Assembly (NCBI RefSeq): GCF_946998875.1
Contig: NZ_CAMQAY010000001.1
Location: 62,001 to 126,000 of the forward strand
DNA length: 64,000 nt
Direction of reading: 5' to 3'
Source: an uncultured Peptoniphilus sp.
GTDB lineage: Bacteria > Bacillota > Clostridia > Tissierellales > Peptoniphilaceae
A program made the translations under genes and the position numbers. The notes under the pieces are model-generated. The model worked only from the letters and a program-made list of their open reading frames with translations. It was not told the DNA's origin and did not search any database. Of the stretch, positions 26,409-35,845 are shown piece after piece; the first letter of the stretch is position 1; each line of letters begins with the position of its first letter.

Positions 26409-27206
26409 CTACACTAATACTTTCTTATCTTCTAAGATCTTAATGACTTCTTCTATATTTTCCTTGGCAGATCCCTTATCAATAAGGTTTCCTGCTTCAG
26501 ATTTTCTTGGAGCGGACAAATCTTTTACAATTGTAAGAGAGCCCTTTTGTCCAAGTTTTTCAAGGTCAAGTCCAAGAGAAGATGGAGTCATTTCGTGAAT
26601 TTCTTTTTCTTTTGCAATGGCGCTTCTCTTTAGGGCAAACTTTGAAGGTTTATTTACAGAGCCTTTAAGTGCAGATGCCACAAAAGGAGTTGAAAGTTTT
26701 ACAGTTTCAATACCTGTGCCAATATTTCTCTTAACTTCAAATTCGCCGTCTACATAGTTAATGTCTGAGACATAAGTTACTTGGTTCATGCCAAGTCTTT
26801 CTGCAACTTGGGGACCAACTTGTCCAGTGTCGCCGTCCATAGTTTGGTCGCCAGTAAAGATTATGTCGTAGTCTCCAATGGATCTTGCTGCTTCAGCTAG
26901 GGCATAGGAAGTTGCTATTGTGTCAGAACCCTTAAATTCAAGTCCTGCCAAGAGATAAGCTTCTTCTGCACCCATTTGGATACATTCACGCAAATATTTT
27001 TCTGCAGAAGGTGGTCCCATAGTTAGGACATCAATCTCAACATCTTCTTCTACTTGTTCTGATATATTTAATGCAAATTTCAAGCCGCATAAATCAGATG
27101 GATTTATTATAGTTTTAATTCCATCTCTAATTAGGTTATTAGTTTCTGGATCGATTCTCGCATTAGTTGTGTCAGGAACAGTTTTCATTAGTAATAATAT
27201 TTTCAT
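26409..27206 (-). CDS. etfB: Electron transfer flavoprotein beta subunit (second copy)
   Basis: A 265-residue EtfB with the canonical nucleotide loop DGDTGQVGP (124-132), preceded by IIFTGDQTM, and INPSDLCGLKFAL near 35-47. This is the form found in clostridial bifurcating Etf of butyryl-CoA dehydrogenase complexes. AGGAGG lies 5 nt before the ATG. The pair forms a two-gene minus-strand operon ending at the hairpin 25365-25393. The promoter is presumably in 27207-27402, but I cannot identify it convincingly. Confidence 0.92.
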   Translation of the reverse strand: MKILLLMKTVPDTTNARIDPETNNLIRDGIKTIINPSDLCGLKFALNISEQVEEDVEIDVLTMGPPSAEKYLRECIQMGAEEAYLLAGLEFKGSDTIATSYALAEAARSIGDYDIIFTGDQTMDGDTGQVGPQVAERLGMNQVTYVSDINYVDGEFEVKRNIGTGIETVKLSTPFVASALKGSVNKPSKFALKRSAIAKEKEIHEMTPSSLGLDLEKLGQKGSLTIVKDLSAPRKSEAGNLIDKGSAKENIEEVIKILEDKKVLV

Positions 27207-27402
27207 AGTTCCTCCTAAAATTATTTTTCATTATAAGTATATCATACCCCAAATTTACCAAAGTATAAATATTTTTTAGCCTTTTAAATATCCTTGTTTT
27301 CTCATTTAAAGATATTACCGTATTTATAACTTTACAACAAATCTTATAAAATTTAGCATATAATTCTAATTGATAAATGAAATCAAAAAAGGAGGATTAT
27401 AT

Positions 27403-28164
27403 ATGGATCAAATAAAAAAAATGTCAGCAGGCCATGATTTTTTAAAGCTTTTAGGAAGAACTAAGCTTAGGCCAGGTGGAGGAATAGTTACTAAATGGCT
27501 TTTAAGCCAAGTTAGTATTAATGAATACTCAAAGGTGTTAGAAGTTGCTTGCAATCAAGGAGATAATTTGATTAGTATTTTTAACGATAGCAAGTGTGAA
27601 ATTAAAGGTATAGATATAGATTTAGATGTTGTAGAGAAATGTGTTGATAATTTAAAAATATTAGGTCTTGAAGATAAGATTGATGTTGTTCAAATGGATG
27701 CAAAAAACTTAAAATTCAATGACCAATCCTTTGACTTAGTCCTAAATGAAGCCATGTTAACTATGCTTCAAGATGAGGACAAAAGGTTGGCTCTAAAAGA
27801 ATATTATAGAGTTTTAAAACCTGAGGGAAAGTTAATAATTCATGATGTTTCTATTGATAAGGACGACGAAGATCTGATAAAAAAAGTTTCAGTTATGGCT
27901 AACATTAATGCGAAACCTCTTACTAAATTTGGATGGGTAGAACTATTGGAAGAATGTGGTTTTGAAGTTGAGGCTGAAAAACATGGCAAATTTTTATTAT
28001 TAGATAAGGAAACAATTATAAGGGATGAAGGCCCTATGAGGGCAATAGAGTTTTATAAAAATGCTAGCAAGGAGGAGTTTAAGGAAAGGATTGATACAAT
28101 GACAAAAAGATCTTCTAATGGAGATATGAATTACATTGGAATTATTGCGAAAAAAGGAAATTAA
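27403..28164 (+). CDS. Class I SAM-dependent methyltransferase
   Basis: A 253-residue protein with SAM motif I, VLEVACNQGDN (about 44-54), an acidic motif II near IKGIDIDLD, and the Methyltransf_11-type RVLKPEGKLIIHDV segment near 146. GGAGG stands 7 nt before ATG 27403; an upstream TTG at 27370 has no such site. It starts the transcription unit that continues 2 nt later with a FecB-like binding lipoprotein. The acceptor is unknown. A small-molecule methyltransferase beside a chelate importer could modify the imported ligand or a chelator, but this is inference. Confidence 0.82.
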   Translation: MDQIKKMSAGHDFLKLLGRTKLRPGGGIVTKWLLSQVSINEYSKVLEVACNQGDNLISIFNDSKCEIKGIDIDLDVVEKCVDNLKILGLEDKIDVVQMDAKNLKFNDQSFDLVLNEAMLTMLQDEDKRLALKEYYRVLKPEGKLIIHDVSIDKDDEDLIKKVSVMANINAKPLTKFGWVELLEECGFEVEAEKHGKFLLLDKETIIRDEGPMRAIEFYKNASKEEFKERIDTMTKRSSNGDMNYIGIIAKKGN

Positions 28165-28166
28165 AA

Positions 28167-29312
28167 GTGAAAAAAATAAATAAAAAAATATGCATAACTT
28201 TAGCTTTAATAATGTTAGTCTCACTGTTCACAGGGTGCAATGGTGAAAAGGATATAAATGCAAAGGAAAACAAGAATCAAAAAGCGGAAGTTGCCGAAAA
28301 TACTGCAGAAGGAAGTCACAAAATTGTGGACCATGCAGGTCATGAGGTTGAAGTTCCTAATAATATCCAAAGGATAGTTATAGATCAAATACCAATACTT
28401 TCGACTTATGCAGCATATCATGGTGGAAAAGCTCCCTATATAGTAGGGTATGCAGGTTCCCTGAAGGAAGTTATTTCTGATACTGTTTTAAAGGACATGG
28501 CACCAGAACTTCTTGATGCGACAAATACAGTTCAGGCTCAGTCTGATATTAACACTGAAGAAATAATAAAGCTTAAACCCGATGTAATTTTTTACAATGC
28601 AAAAAATAATGAACACTATGAAGCCCTATCTAAGACAGGAATTCCTTGCGTTGGATTTGCAACAATAGGTGGAGACACACCAGCTGATCCTATAAACAGG
28701 TATAAAGAGTGGTTAAAACTTCTTGAAGATGTATTTGGCGAAAAGGGAAAGATGGATGATTTCCTAAAGGCTGGTGACGACATTGTTAATGATGTTGAAG
28801 AAAGAATTGCCAAGGTACCTGAAAATCAAAGACCTTCTGCCATGATTCTATGGAAGTACATGCAGGGTACTCCAATTGTAGCTGGCAAGGGTGTATTTGG
28901 CGACTTTTGGCTTCAAAGATTAAAGGTTAAGAATGTTGCGGAAGAAACTAAGGGATTTGCTAAGACAAATGTGGAACAAATTTATTCTTGGAATCCAGAG
29001 ATTTTATTTTTAGATGGTCCTGGCCTTTTAGATATAAAAACTAAAGATGTTTATAACAATTCAGTTGAAGGAATAGATTTTTCAAACTTAATTGCAGTGA
29101 AGAATAAACGAGTTTACAATACAAAACTTGGGATGTGGAATTGGTTTACCCCAAATCCTGATGGGCCCCTTGTATTAGCTTGGCTTGCTAAATCAACTTA
29201 TCCTGATTATTTTAAAGATTATGATTTAAAGGAGAAAATAAAAGAATATTACAAGCAATGGTACAAGTATGATCTAACAGATGAAGAAATTGAGGATATG
29301 TTTAATATATGA
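28167..29312 (+). CDS. ABC importer substrate-binding lipoprotein (FecB/BtuF type), copy 1
   Basis: A 381-residue lipoprotein with GTG start and AAAGGA upstream. A signal peptide with lipobox LFTGC (Cys24) is followed by a linker and a periplasmic-binding fold of the helical-backbone type (IVDHAGHEVEVPNNIQRIVI, then KPDVIFYNA and NVEQIYSWNPEILFLDG). This family brings iron-siderophore, haem or cobalamin-like complexes to FecCD permeases. Its ligand is not predictable. It shares long identical stretches with the copy at 32131-33291. The stop overlaps the permease start in ATGA. Confidence 0.9.
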   Translation: MKKINKKICITLALIMLVSLFTGCNGEKDINAKENKNQKAEVAENTAEGSHKIVDHAGHEVEVPNNIQRIVIDQIPILSTYAAYHGGKAPYIVGYAGSLKEVISDTVLKDMAPELLDATNTVQAQSDINTEEIIKLKPDVIFYNAKNNEHYEALSKTGIPCVGFATIGGDTPADPINRYKEWLKLLEDVFGEKGKMDDFLKAGDDIVNDVEERIAKVPENQRPSAMILWKYMQGTPIVAGKGVFGDFWLQRLKVKNVAEETKGFAKTNVEQIYSWNPEILFLDGPGLLDIKTKDVYNNSVEGIDFSNLIAVKNKRVYNTKLGMWNWFTPNPDGPLVLAWLAKSTYPDYFKDYDLKEKIKEYYKQWYKYDLTDEEIEDMFNI

Positions 29313-30334
29313 TAAAGGATTATTGTATCAAGAATGGGAAAATCAAGAGCTACACCTATATTCTATTGATAATCTTGCCGGTTCTTTGCAGTATATTTGC
29401 CTTAAGCATTGGGAGAATGAATTTGAAGGTAGGAGACATTTTTAATTTGTTTTTGGATTTAATTTCAAAAACAAATTTGGATCCCATGCTTGAGTCAGTA
29501 GTAATAAACATTAGGCTGCCGAGGATTTTCACTGCCCTAATAGTTGGAAGTGGACTTACTTGTGCAGGGATTGCCTTTCAGGCATTATTTTCTAACCCGC
29601 TTGCAACACCAGACATACTTGGTGTTACAAGTGCCTCAAGCCTTGGTGCCATAATAGGAATACTCCTATCTAAAAACACAATGGAGATACAAGTTTATTC
29701 GCTATTGATGGGTTTGTTTTCTATTTTTATTACCTTAAAGCTAGTGAAGGAAGCAAGAACTTCTATGATTATGCTAGTTTTGTCAGGGCTGATTATGTCA
29801 TCTCTTGCCAATGCCTTTAGTTCCCTATTAAAGTACACAGCAGATCCAACAGACAAGCTCCCGCAAATAACCTATTGGTTAATGGGATCTTTTGGAAGGG
29901 CATCTTATAAGAATTTAATTTTAGCTTCCCCAATTATTATTTTAAACATAATCTTCATATATAAGATGAGGTGGAGATTAAACATTTTATCTCTATCAGA
30001 AGATGAAGCTAGGTCCTTAGGTATTAATGTGAAAAGAACTAGATTATTCTTTATACTTGCCTCTACAATGATTACGGCAAGCTCTGTATCTTTATGTGGT
30101 CAAATTGGCTGGATTGGTTTAATAATACCCCACATAGCCAGGATGCTAGTAGGAGCCAATAATATTTACACACTGCCCTTTGGAATTAGCATAGGTGCTG
30201 GCCTAATGGTGATTATTGAGGCCTTGTCAAGGACAATATCTGTAATTGAACTTCCGATTTCAATATTAACGGCAATTATTGGTGCACCAATATTTATTGT
30301 TTTGCTTAGACAGACAGGGGGCAAGTTTAGATGA
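29309..30334 (+). CDS. FecCD-family ABC permease, copy 1
   Basis: A 341-residue membrane protein with about ten helices, typical of BtuC/FecCD permeases. Diagnostic segments are RLPRIFTALIVGSGLTCAG (68-86), FQALFSNPLATPDILGVTSA, and CGQIGWIGLIIPHIARMLVG near 260, the loop that contacts the ATPase. It works as a homodimer with the preceding lipoprotein and following ATPase. ATGA overlaps on both sides show strict translational coupling. Confidence 0.93.
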   Translation: MIKDYCIKNGKIKSYTYILLIILPVLCSIFALSIGRMNLKVGDIFNLFLDLISKTNLDPMLESVVINIRLPRIFTALIVGSGLTCAGIAFQALFSNPLATPDILGVTSASSLGAIIGILLSKNTMEIQVYSLLMGLFSIFITLKLVKEARTSMIMLVLSGLIMSSLANAFSSLLKYTADPTDKLPQITYWLMGSFGRASYKNLILASPIIILNIIFIYKMRWRLNILSLSEDEARSLGINVKRTRLFFILASTMITASSVSLCGQIGWIGLIIPHIARMLVGANNIYTLPFGISIGAGLMVIIEALSRTISVIELPISILTAIIGAPIFIVLLRQTGGKFR

Positions 30335-31143
30335 ATTTAAAAGTTAAGAATGGATTTTTCTATTATAACAAGTCTACCTCTTTGCTTGAGGATGTAAATT
30401 TTGAGTTAATAGATTCTGATGTTCTTTCTATACTTGGACCTAATGGTGTTGGAAAGACAAGCTTAATAAAATGTATTATGGGATTGTTAAAATGGTCAAG
30501 TGGGACTACCCTTATTAATGGTGAAGATATTAAAAAGATGAAGGATAGGGAAATTTGGAATAAAATTTCTTACATTCCACAAAAAAGATATTTTGCATTT
30601 TCTTACACTGGTATTGAGATGGTTCTTTTGGGTGTGGCAAAAAACTTAAATTTATTTGAAGTGCCAAACAAAGGTGACATGGAGAAGGCCCAAGAAATAA
30701 TGGATAAAATTGGGATAGGTCATTTGGCAAATAAAGATTGTAATAAAATGAGTGGTGGAGAGCTACAAATGGTTCTAATTGCAAGAAGTCTTTTGGGAAA
30801 TCCAAGGATTTTAATTTTAGACGAACCAGAAAGTGGTCTGGACTTTAAGAATCAACTTATAATCCTTGAACTTTTAAAAAACTTAGGTGAGCAAGGGGTA
30901 ATTGTAATATTAAACACTCATTACCCAGAGCATGCCTTGAGTATTTCGAACAAAAGCTTGCTTCTTACCTATGACAAAAAATACAAGTATGGAAATACTG
31001 GAGATATTTTAAATAAGAAAAACATAAGGGAAGCTTTTTCTGTAAATGTAGAAATTAACAATATAAAAGTTGGAGAAAGGTATTATAAAAATATTCTACC
31101 AATAAGTATAGTAGGTGAAAATGAAAAATATTGCAAAGAATAA
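30331..31143 (+). CDS. ABC importer ATPase (FecE type), copy 1
   Basis: A 270-residue ATPase with Walker A GPNGVGKTS (residues 36-44), the Q-loop YIPQKR, signature MSGGELQMVLIARS, Walker B ILILDEPESGLD and the switch histidine in LNTHYPEHAL. The C-terminal 60 residues are an extension shared with copy 2. Its end overlaps the double-cupin gene by 23 nt. It energises uptake through the FecCD permease encoded just upstream. Confidence 0.92.
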   Translation: MNLKVKNGFFYYNKSTSLLEDVNFELIDSDVLSILGPNGVGKTSLIKCIMGLLKWSSGTTLINGEDIKKMKDREIWNKISYIPQKRYFAFSYTGIEMVLLGVAKNLNLFEVPNKGDMEKAQEIMDKIGIGHLANKDCNKMSGGELQMVLIARSLLGNPRILILDEPESGLDFKNQLIILELLKNLGEQGVIVILNTHYPEHALSISNKSLLLTYDKKYKYGNTGDILNKKNIREAFSVNVEINNIKVGERYYKNILPISIVGENEKYCKE

Positions 31144-31765
31144 AAAGATGACATTTGAAGAAATGATTGTTTTAAAAGATTTACACACAATTTCAAAAAA
31201 GATTTCAGATGGGAAAGATCACACCCTTATATTATTTTCCCTTTCTAGGGGAAGTGATATAAGTGGAGAATTTTATGATGAAGGAAAAATATATTTTTTG
31301 TTAGAAGGCAAATTAAAATTTAATGATATTTCTATAGGTAAGGGAGACTGTATTGCCTTTAATCCCAAGACTTTATTTAATATTTTTGCAATAGAGGATT
31401 CTTTTTTAATAGAAGTAACAATTTCAGGAAAGGAGTATAAAATGGAAAATTTAATAAAGGGAGAAATAATCAACTTAAAGGATTCTATTTCATATGTTGA
31501 TGGAGCTATTTCAAATATAGATATAGTTTCAAAAGAAAATTTGAAAATTATGGTAATGGCATTTGACAAGGGAGAAGGGCTCAGCCCACATAGTGCTCCT
31601 GGGGATGCTTTGGTAATACCTTTAGAAGGAGAAGCTATTTTAAGTGTTGGAGATAAAAGCTATGAAATTAAGGTGGGAGAACAATTAGTATTTCCAAAAA
31701 ACATTGAGCACAGTGTAAGGGCAAAGACTAAGTACAAAATGCTTCTGATATTGTCCATTGATTAA
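31121..31765 (+). CDS. Double-cupin domain protein
   Basis: A 214-residue soluble protein with two beta-barrel cupin halves. The first (about 20-95) has a degenerate motif around YFLLEGKLKFNDISIGKGD. The second (about 140-212) has HSAPGDALVIPLEGEAILSVGDKSYEIKVGEQLVFPKNIEHSV, with histidines near 152 and 200 as possible metal ligands. ATG 31121 is favoured with TAGGTGA upstream; GTG 31115 lies inside that site. It could sense or store the imported metal or ligand, or be an enzyme; the family is too broad to say. It follows importer copy 1 only. Confidence 0.75.
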   Translation: MKNIAKNKKMTFEEMIVLKDLHTISKKISDGKDHTLILFSLSRGSDISGEFYDEGKIYFLLEGKLKFNDISIGKGDCIAFNPKTLFNIFAIEDSFLIEVTISGKEYKMENLIKGEIINLKDSISYVDGAISNIDIVSKENLKIMVMAFDKGEGLSPHSAPGDALVIPLEGEAILSVGDKSYEIKVGEQLVFPKNIEHSVRAKTKYKMLLILSID

Positions 31766-32130
31766 TAAGGAGTAAAGCTTAAATTCCCATCTATTAATCA
31801 TGGTTTATAAATGACTAGGTTGGAATATTTGTCTTAAAACATTTGGTAATCATATATTTTACTTTTAGGTAAACTAGATTTTGAAATTCCTCCTATTTTT
31901 AGAATGACCTAGGTCATTTGATTCCTATAGTTTGTTTTTGCAAAACATACTAGGTTTCAAATGGCCCTTTTTTATGCAAATTTATAAAATCTACAAGGAG
32001 ATATTTTTTAAAAGGTTAAGATACTCAAAATATCTTTCAGAAATTACATATAAAATCTTTTAAGTGTATTATAATAAAGAGTAAGGATTATTTATTTTCA
32101 AATAATTAATTTAATAGAAAGGAAGAAAAA
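31766..32130. other. Intergenic region between the two importer operons
   Basis: About 365 bp without an ORF. It contains a perfect 16-bp palindrome (31903-31918), a TATAAT at 32070-32075 that may be the -10 for the second importer (its -35, TTACAT, is spaced too widely for comfort), and AAAGGAAG before the next start codon. No clear terminator for the first operon is seen. Confidence 0.5.
31903..31918. promoter_or_regulatory. Perfect 16-bp palindrome, candidate operator
   Basis: AATGACCTAGGTCATT reads the same on both strands. A similar half-site, AAATGACTAGGTT, lies about 95 bp upstream. The position between two metal-type importer operons makes a dimeric metalloregulator site plausible, but it does not match the Fur, DtxR or MntR consensus I know. 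Confidence 0.4.
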
Positions 32131-33291
32131 ATGAAAAATTTAAAGTTTAAAAAATTCCTAAGCCTGCTTTTAATTTTTACAATGTTTGCAGGAATTTTAG
32201 GTGGATGCGGTAAAAAAGATGCCACAGAAAAAAATACGGAAGCAAAAAATGTTTCTACAGAAGAAAAAGTTGCTACAAAAGATGAGGCTGGAAGCCACAA
32301 GATAGTGGACCACGCAGGTCACGAAGTTGAGGTGCCAAATAAAATTGAAAAGATTGTAATTGACCAAGTGCCAATTCTTTCAACTTATATGGCATACAAT
32401 GAAGGCAAGGCTCCTTACATCGTGGGCTATGCTGGTTCTCTTAAACAAGTAATTTCAAATACAGTTTTAAAGGACATGGCACCAGAACTTTTAGATGCTA
32501 CTAACACAGTTAAGGGTCAATCAGATTTAAATGTGGAAGAAATTATGAAGTTAAAGCCAGATGTAATTTTCTACAATGCAAAAAACCAAGACAGATACGA
32601 AAAATTATCAAAGACTGGCGTGCCATGTATTGGCTTTGTAACTATGGGGGCAGACACTCCAGCTGACCCAATAAATAGGTATGGAGAGTGGCTAAAGCTT
32701 CTTGAAGATGTCTTTAATGAAAAGGGAAAGATGGATAATTTCTTGGCAGCTGGAAATGAAATTGTAAAAGATGTTGAAGAAAGAATTGCAAAGGTTCCTG
32801 ATGAAAAAAGACCAAGCGGCATGATCCTTTGGAAGTATCAAGAAGGCACTCCAATTGTTGCCGGCAAGGGAACTTTTGGCGACTTTTGGCTAAAGAGACT
32901 AAAGGTAAAAAATGTGGCAGAAGAAGCAAAGGGCTATGCAAAGGTAAATGTGGAACAAATTTATTCTTGGAATCCAGATGTATTTTATCTTGACGGACCT
33001 GGTCTTTTAAATATTAAGACAGAAGATGTCTACAACAATTCTGTAGAGGGTTTTGATTTTTCTAACTTAAAATCTGTTAAGGACAAGAGAGTTTACAACT
33101 CAAAGCTTGGCATGTGGAACTGGCTTACACCAAACCCAGACGCGCCACTTGTTCTTGCATGGCTTGCAAGCGAAACTTATCCAGATGCCTTTAAGGACTA
33201 CGACTTGAAGAAAGTTATTAAAGACTACTACCAAAAATGGTATAATTATGAACTTACTGATGAGCAAATCGAGGACATGTTTAATATATGA
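32131..33291 (+). CDS. ABC importer substrate-binding lipoprotein (FecB/BtuF type), copy 2
   Basis: A 386-residue lipoprotein with lipobox LGGC near residue 26, paralogous to 28167-29312 along its whole length. Shared blocks include GSHKIVDHAGHEVEVP, VLKDMAPELLDATNT, and the C-terminus LTDEQIEDMFNI against LTDEEIEDMFNI. Differences concentrate in the linker after the lipid cysteine and in scattered surface positions, so the ligand may be the same or a close analogue. AAAGGAAG precedes the ATG, and the stop overlaps the permease in ATGA. Confidence 0.9.
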   Translation: MKNLKFKKFLSLLLIFTMFAGILGGCGKKDATEKNTEAKNVSTEEKVATKDEAGSHKIVDHAGHEVEVPNKIEKIVIDQVPILSTYMAYNEGKAPYIVGYAGSLKQVISNTVLKDMAPELLDATNTVKGQSDLNVEEIMKLKPDVIFYNAKNQDRYEKLSKTGVPCIGFVTMGADTPADPINRYGEWLKLLEDVFNEKGKMDNFLAAGNEIVKDVEERIAKVPDEKRPSGMILWKYQEGTPIVAGKGTFGDFWLKRLKVKNVAEEAKGYAKVNVEQIYSWNPDVFYLDGPGLLNIKTEDVYNNSVEGFDFSNLKSVKDKRVYNSKLGMWNWLTPNPDAPLVLAWLASETYPDAFKDYDLKKVIKDYYQKWYNYELTDEQIEDMFNI

Positions 33292-34316
33292 TAAAAAAAT
33301 ATTGCACTAGAGATGACGGGAAACTCCGTCTCTCTGTGTATCTTATTTTATTCATTCTTCCCATAGTCTGTGCAGTCCTTGCACTTTCTATGGGCAGGAT
33401 GAAGGTAAATATTTCTGAAATAATAAATTTATTTAAAAATTACATATTAAGAAGAGACTTGGACCCTATGATGGAGTCCTTAATTTTTAAGATAAGGCTG
33501 CCAAGGATTCTCACTGCCCTAATAGTGGGCGCAGGTCTTACTGTGGCAGGCATTGCCTTTCAAGCTCTCTTTTCAAATCCATTGGCGACACCAGATATTT
33601 TGGGAGTTACAAGTGCATCAAGCCTTGGGGCAATTATTGGGATTTTACTTTCCCTTGGCACTATGGGCATTCAAGTTATTGCACTTTTAACTGGCCTTAT
33701 TTCAATTTTTATCACCATAAATCTTGTAAGGCGAGATGAGGCCTCCATTGTCATGTTAGTCTTGGCTGGGATTATTGTATCTTCTCTTGCCAATGCCTTT
33801 AGCTCCCTATTAAAGTACACAGCCGACCCCATGGACAAGCTGCCACAAATTACTTATTGGCTAATGGGTTCCTTTGGCAGGACCTCTTACAAGAATTTAG
33901 TCTTGGCAGGGCCCCTCATTTTAATTTCAATTTTTGTAATTTATAAAATGAGATGGAGCTTAAATCTCCTTTCTCTATCAGAAGAGGAGGCAAGGTCTCT
34001 TGGTTTAAATGTTAAGAGGACTAGATTTATTTTTATACTGGCCTCAACAATAATCACTGCATCTAGCGTATCAATTTGCGGACAAATTGGTTGGATTGGC
34101 CTTATCATTCCTCATCTTGTTAGGATGCTCATTGGGGCAAATAATCTATACACTCTGCCCTTTGGCATAAGCTTTGGCGCAGGATTTATGGCCCTAATTG
34201 AAGCCCTGTCAAGGACAGTTTCTGTAATTGAGCTTCCAATTTCAATTCTTACTGCAATTATTGGAGCACCAATTTTTATAATGCTCATGAGAAGGTCTGG
34301 AGGAATATTTAAATGA
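33288..34316 (+). CDS. FecCD-family ABC permease, copy 2
   Basis: A 342-residue permease with the same family landmarks as copy 1: RLPRILTALIVGAGLTVAG, NPLATPDILGVTSASSLGA and CGQIGWIGLIIPHLVRMLIG. Conservation with copy 1 is very high in the helices and in the ATPase-contact loop. It is translationally coupled by ATGA overlaps to the binding lipoprotein and the ATPase. It forms the membrane channel of the second importer. Confidence 0.93.
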   Translation: MIKKYCTRDDGKLRLSVYLILFILPIVCAVLALSMGRMKVNISEIINLFKNYILRRDLDPMMESLIFKIRLPRILTALIVGAGLTVAGIAFQALFSNPLATPDILGVTSASSLGAIIGILLSLGTMGIQVIALLTGLISIFITINLVRRDEASIVMLVLAGIIVSSLANAFSSLLKYTADPMDKLPQITYWLMGSFGRTSYKNLVLAGPLILISIFVIYKMRWSLNLLSLSEEEARSLGLNVKRTRFIFILASTIITASSVSICGQIGWIGLIIPHLVRMLIGANNLYTLPFGISFGAGFMALIEALSRTVSVIELPISILTAIIGAPIFIMLMRRSGGIFK

Positions 34317-35113
34317 AATTAGAAGTTTCCAAAGGATTTTTTAAATTTAAAAAAACAGATTATATTTTAAAGGACATAAATTTTTCTCTAGAGGAGGGTG
34401 ATGTCCTTTCAGTTCTTGGACCAAATGGAGTGGGAAAGACAACTCTCATAAAATGTTTGATGGGACTTCTTCCTTGGACCAGTGGCGAAACTTTTATTGA
34501 TGGGAAAAATATTTCTTCAATGAAGGAAAGAGAAGTCTGGTCAAAAATTTCCTACATCCCACAAAAGAGAAATTTTTCCTTTTCCTACACTGGACTTGAA
34601 ATGGTCCTCTTTGGGTCGACTTCATCTTTAAATATTTTTGAAAGACCTAGCCAAAAAGAAATTGAGAGGGCGAGGGAAGTCATGAAGATGATAGGGATAG
34701 ACCATCTCGCAGACAAGCTTGCCAATGAAATGAGTGGCGGAGAACTTCAAATGCTTTTAATAGCCAGAAGCCTTGTCAAGGAGCCAAAAATGATTATTTT
34801 AGACGAGCCAGAAAGCGGTCTTGACTACAAAAACCAAATTATTATTTTAGATTTAATAAAAAAACTTTCTGAAAGTGGAGTGATTATTGTCATGAACACC
34901 CACTATCCAGAGCACGCCCTAAAAATTTCCAACAAATGTCTTCTATTAAATTACGACAAGACTTATAAGTTTGGAGAGACTAGAGAAGTTTTAAATGGAG
35001 AGAATTTAAAAAAATCTTTTTCTGTTGAGGTGAAGATAGAAAAAATTTCTGTGGACGGCAAAGATTACGAGAGTATAATTCCTCTTGGCATAGAAGATGA
35101 AAATTTAAAATAG
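34313..35113 (+). CDS. ABC importer ATPase (FecE type), copy 2
   Basis: A 266-residue ATPase with Walker A GPNGVGKTTLIK, Q-loop YIPQKRNF, signature MSGGELQMLLIARS, Walker B IILDEPESGLD and MNTHYPEHAL. The C-terminal extension of about 60 residues matches that of copy 1 and ends in a region near the substrate-side regulatory position in related ATPases. No cupin gene follows this copy; a terminator does. Confidence 0.92.
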   Translation: MKLEVSKGFFKFKKTDYILKDINFSLEEGDVLSVLGPNGVGKTTLIKCLMGLLPWTSGETFIDGKNISSMKEREVWSKISYIPQKRNFSFSYTGLEMVLFGSTSSLNIFERPSQKEIERAREVMKMIGIDHLADKLANEMSGGELQMLLIARSLVKEPKMIILDEPESGLDYKNQIIILDLIKKLSESGVIIVMNTHYPEHALKISNKCLLLNYDKTYKFGETREVLNGENLKKSFSVEVKIEKISVDGKDYESIIPLGIEDENLK

Positions 35114-35128
35114 AAAATATAGTGGAAG

Positions 35129-35158
35129 AGAAGTATGGAGGTCATACTTCTTTTTTTA
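35129..35158 (+). terminator. Terminator of the second importer operon, twin of 37379-37413
   Basis: AGAAGTATG and CATACTTCT pair around GAGGT and are followed by seven Ts. A closely similar hairpin ends the next operon, so the two bracket ahpCF. Confidence 0.9.
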
Positions 35159-35275
35159 TTATACAGGGGAATTTAAGATTAAAAAGATTATATATTTAAA
35201 AATCCCAGGTTTTTGCGGGTATAGATAAATTGATAGAGAATATCAAATAAACTTTAAAAATATAAGGAGGACAAT

Positions 35276-35845
35276 ATGTCACAAATAGGAAAGAAAATAC
35301 CTGAGTTTAAAACTATGGGCTATGCCCCTAGCAAGGAAGAGTTTGTAGAGGTTTCTAACAAGGACCTTGAAGGCAAGTGGACAGTTTTAATGTTCTACCC
35401 TGCTGATTTTACTTTTGTATGTCCAACTGAACTTGAAGACATGCAAGAACAATATGGAAAGTTAAAGGAACTTGGAGCTGAAGTTTACTCTATGTCAACT
35501 GACACTCACTTCGTTCACAAGGCATGGCATGACCACTCTGAAGCTATTAGTAAGCTTGAGTTCACAATGCTGGCTGACCCCCACAAGTCAATTGCAAGGG
35601 ACTTTGATGTACTTGATGAAGAAGCAGGTCTTGCACAAAGGGCTACTTTTATAATTGATCCAGATGGTGTGATCCAAACTTTGGAAATCAATGCAGATGG
35701 CATTGGCCGTGATGCAAGTCAAGTTATTGACAAGATTCGCGCAGGACAATTTGTAAGAAACAATCCTGGCCAAGTATGTCCAGCAAAATGGAAGCAATCT
35801 GGCAAGACTTTGACTCCAGGACTAGACCTAGTTGGCAAGATCTAA
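35276..35845 (+). CDS. ahpC: Alkyl hydroperoxide reductase, peroxiredoxin subunit
   Basis: A 189-residue typical 2-Cys peroxiredoxin (family about 187) that reduces H2O2 and organic peroxides. The peroxidatic Cys49 is in FTFVCPTE and the resolving Cys168 in QVCPAKW. AGGAGG precedes the ATG by 6 nt. It is followed with a one-base overlap (TAATG) by ahpF, its reductase. Likely induced by peroxide, but no clear PerR box is seen in the 160 bp upstream. Confidence 0.97.
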   Translation: MSQIGKKIPEFKTMGYAPSKEEFVEVSNKDLEGKWTVLMFYPADFTFVCPTELEDMQEQYGKLKELGAEVYSMSTDTHFVHKAWHDHSEAISKLEFTMLADPHKSIARDFDVLDEEAGLAQRATFIIDPDGVIQTLEINADGIGRDASQVIDKIRAGQFVRNNPGQVCPAKWKQSGKTLTPGLDLVGKI

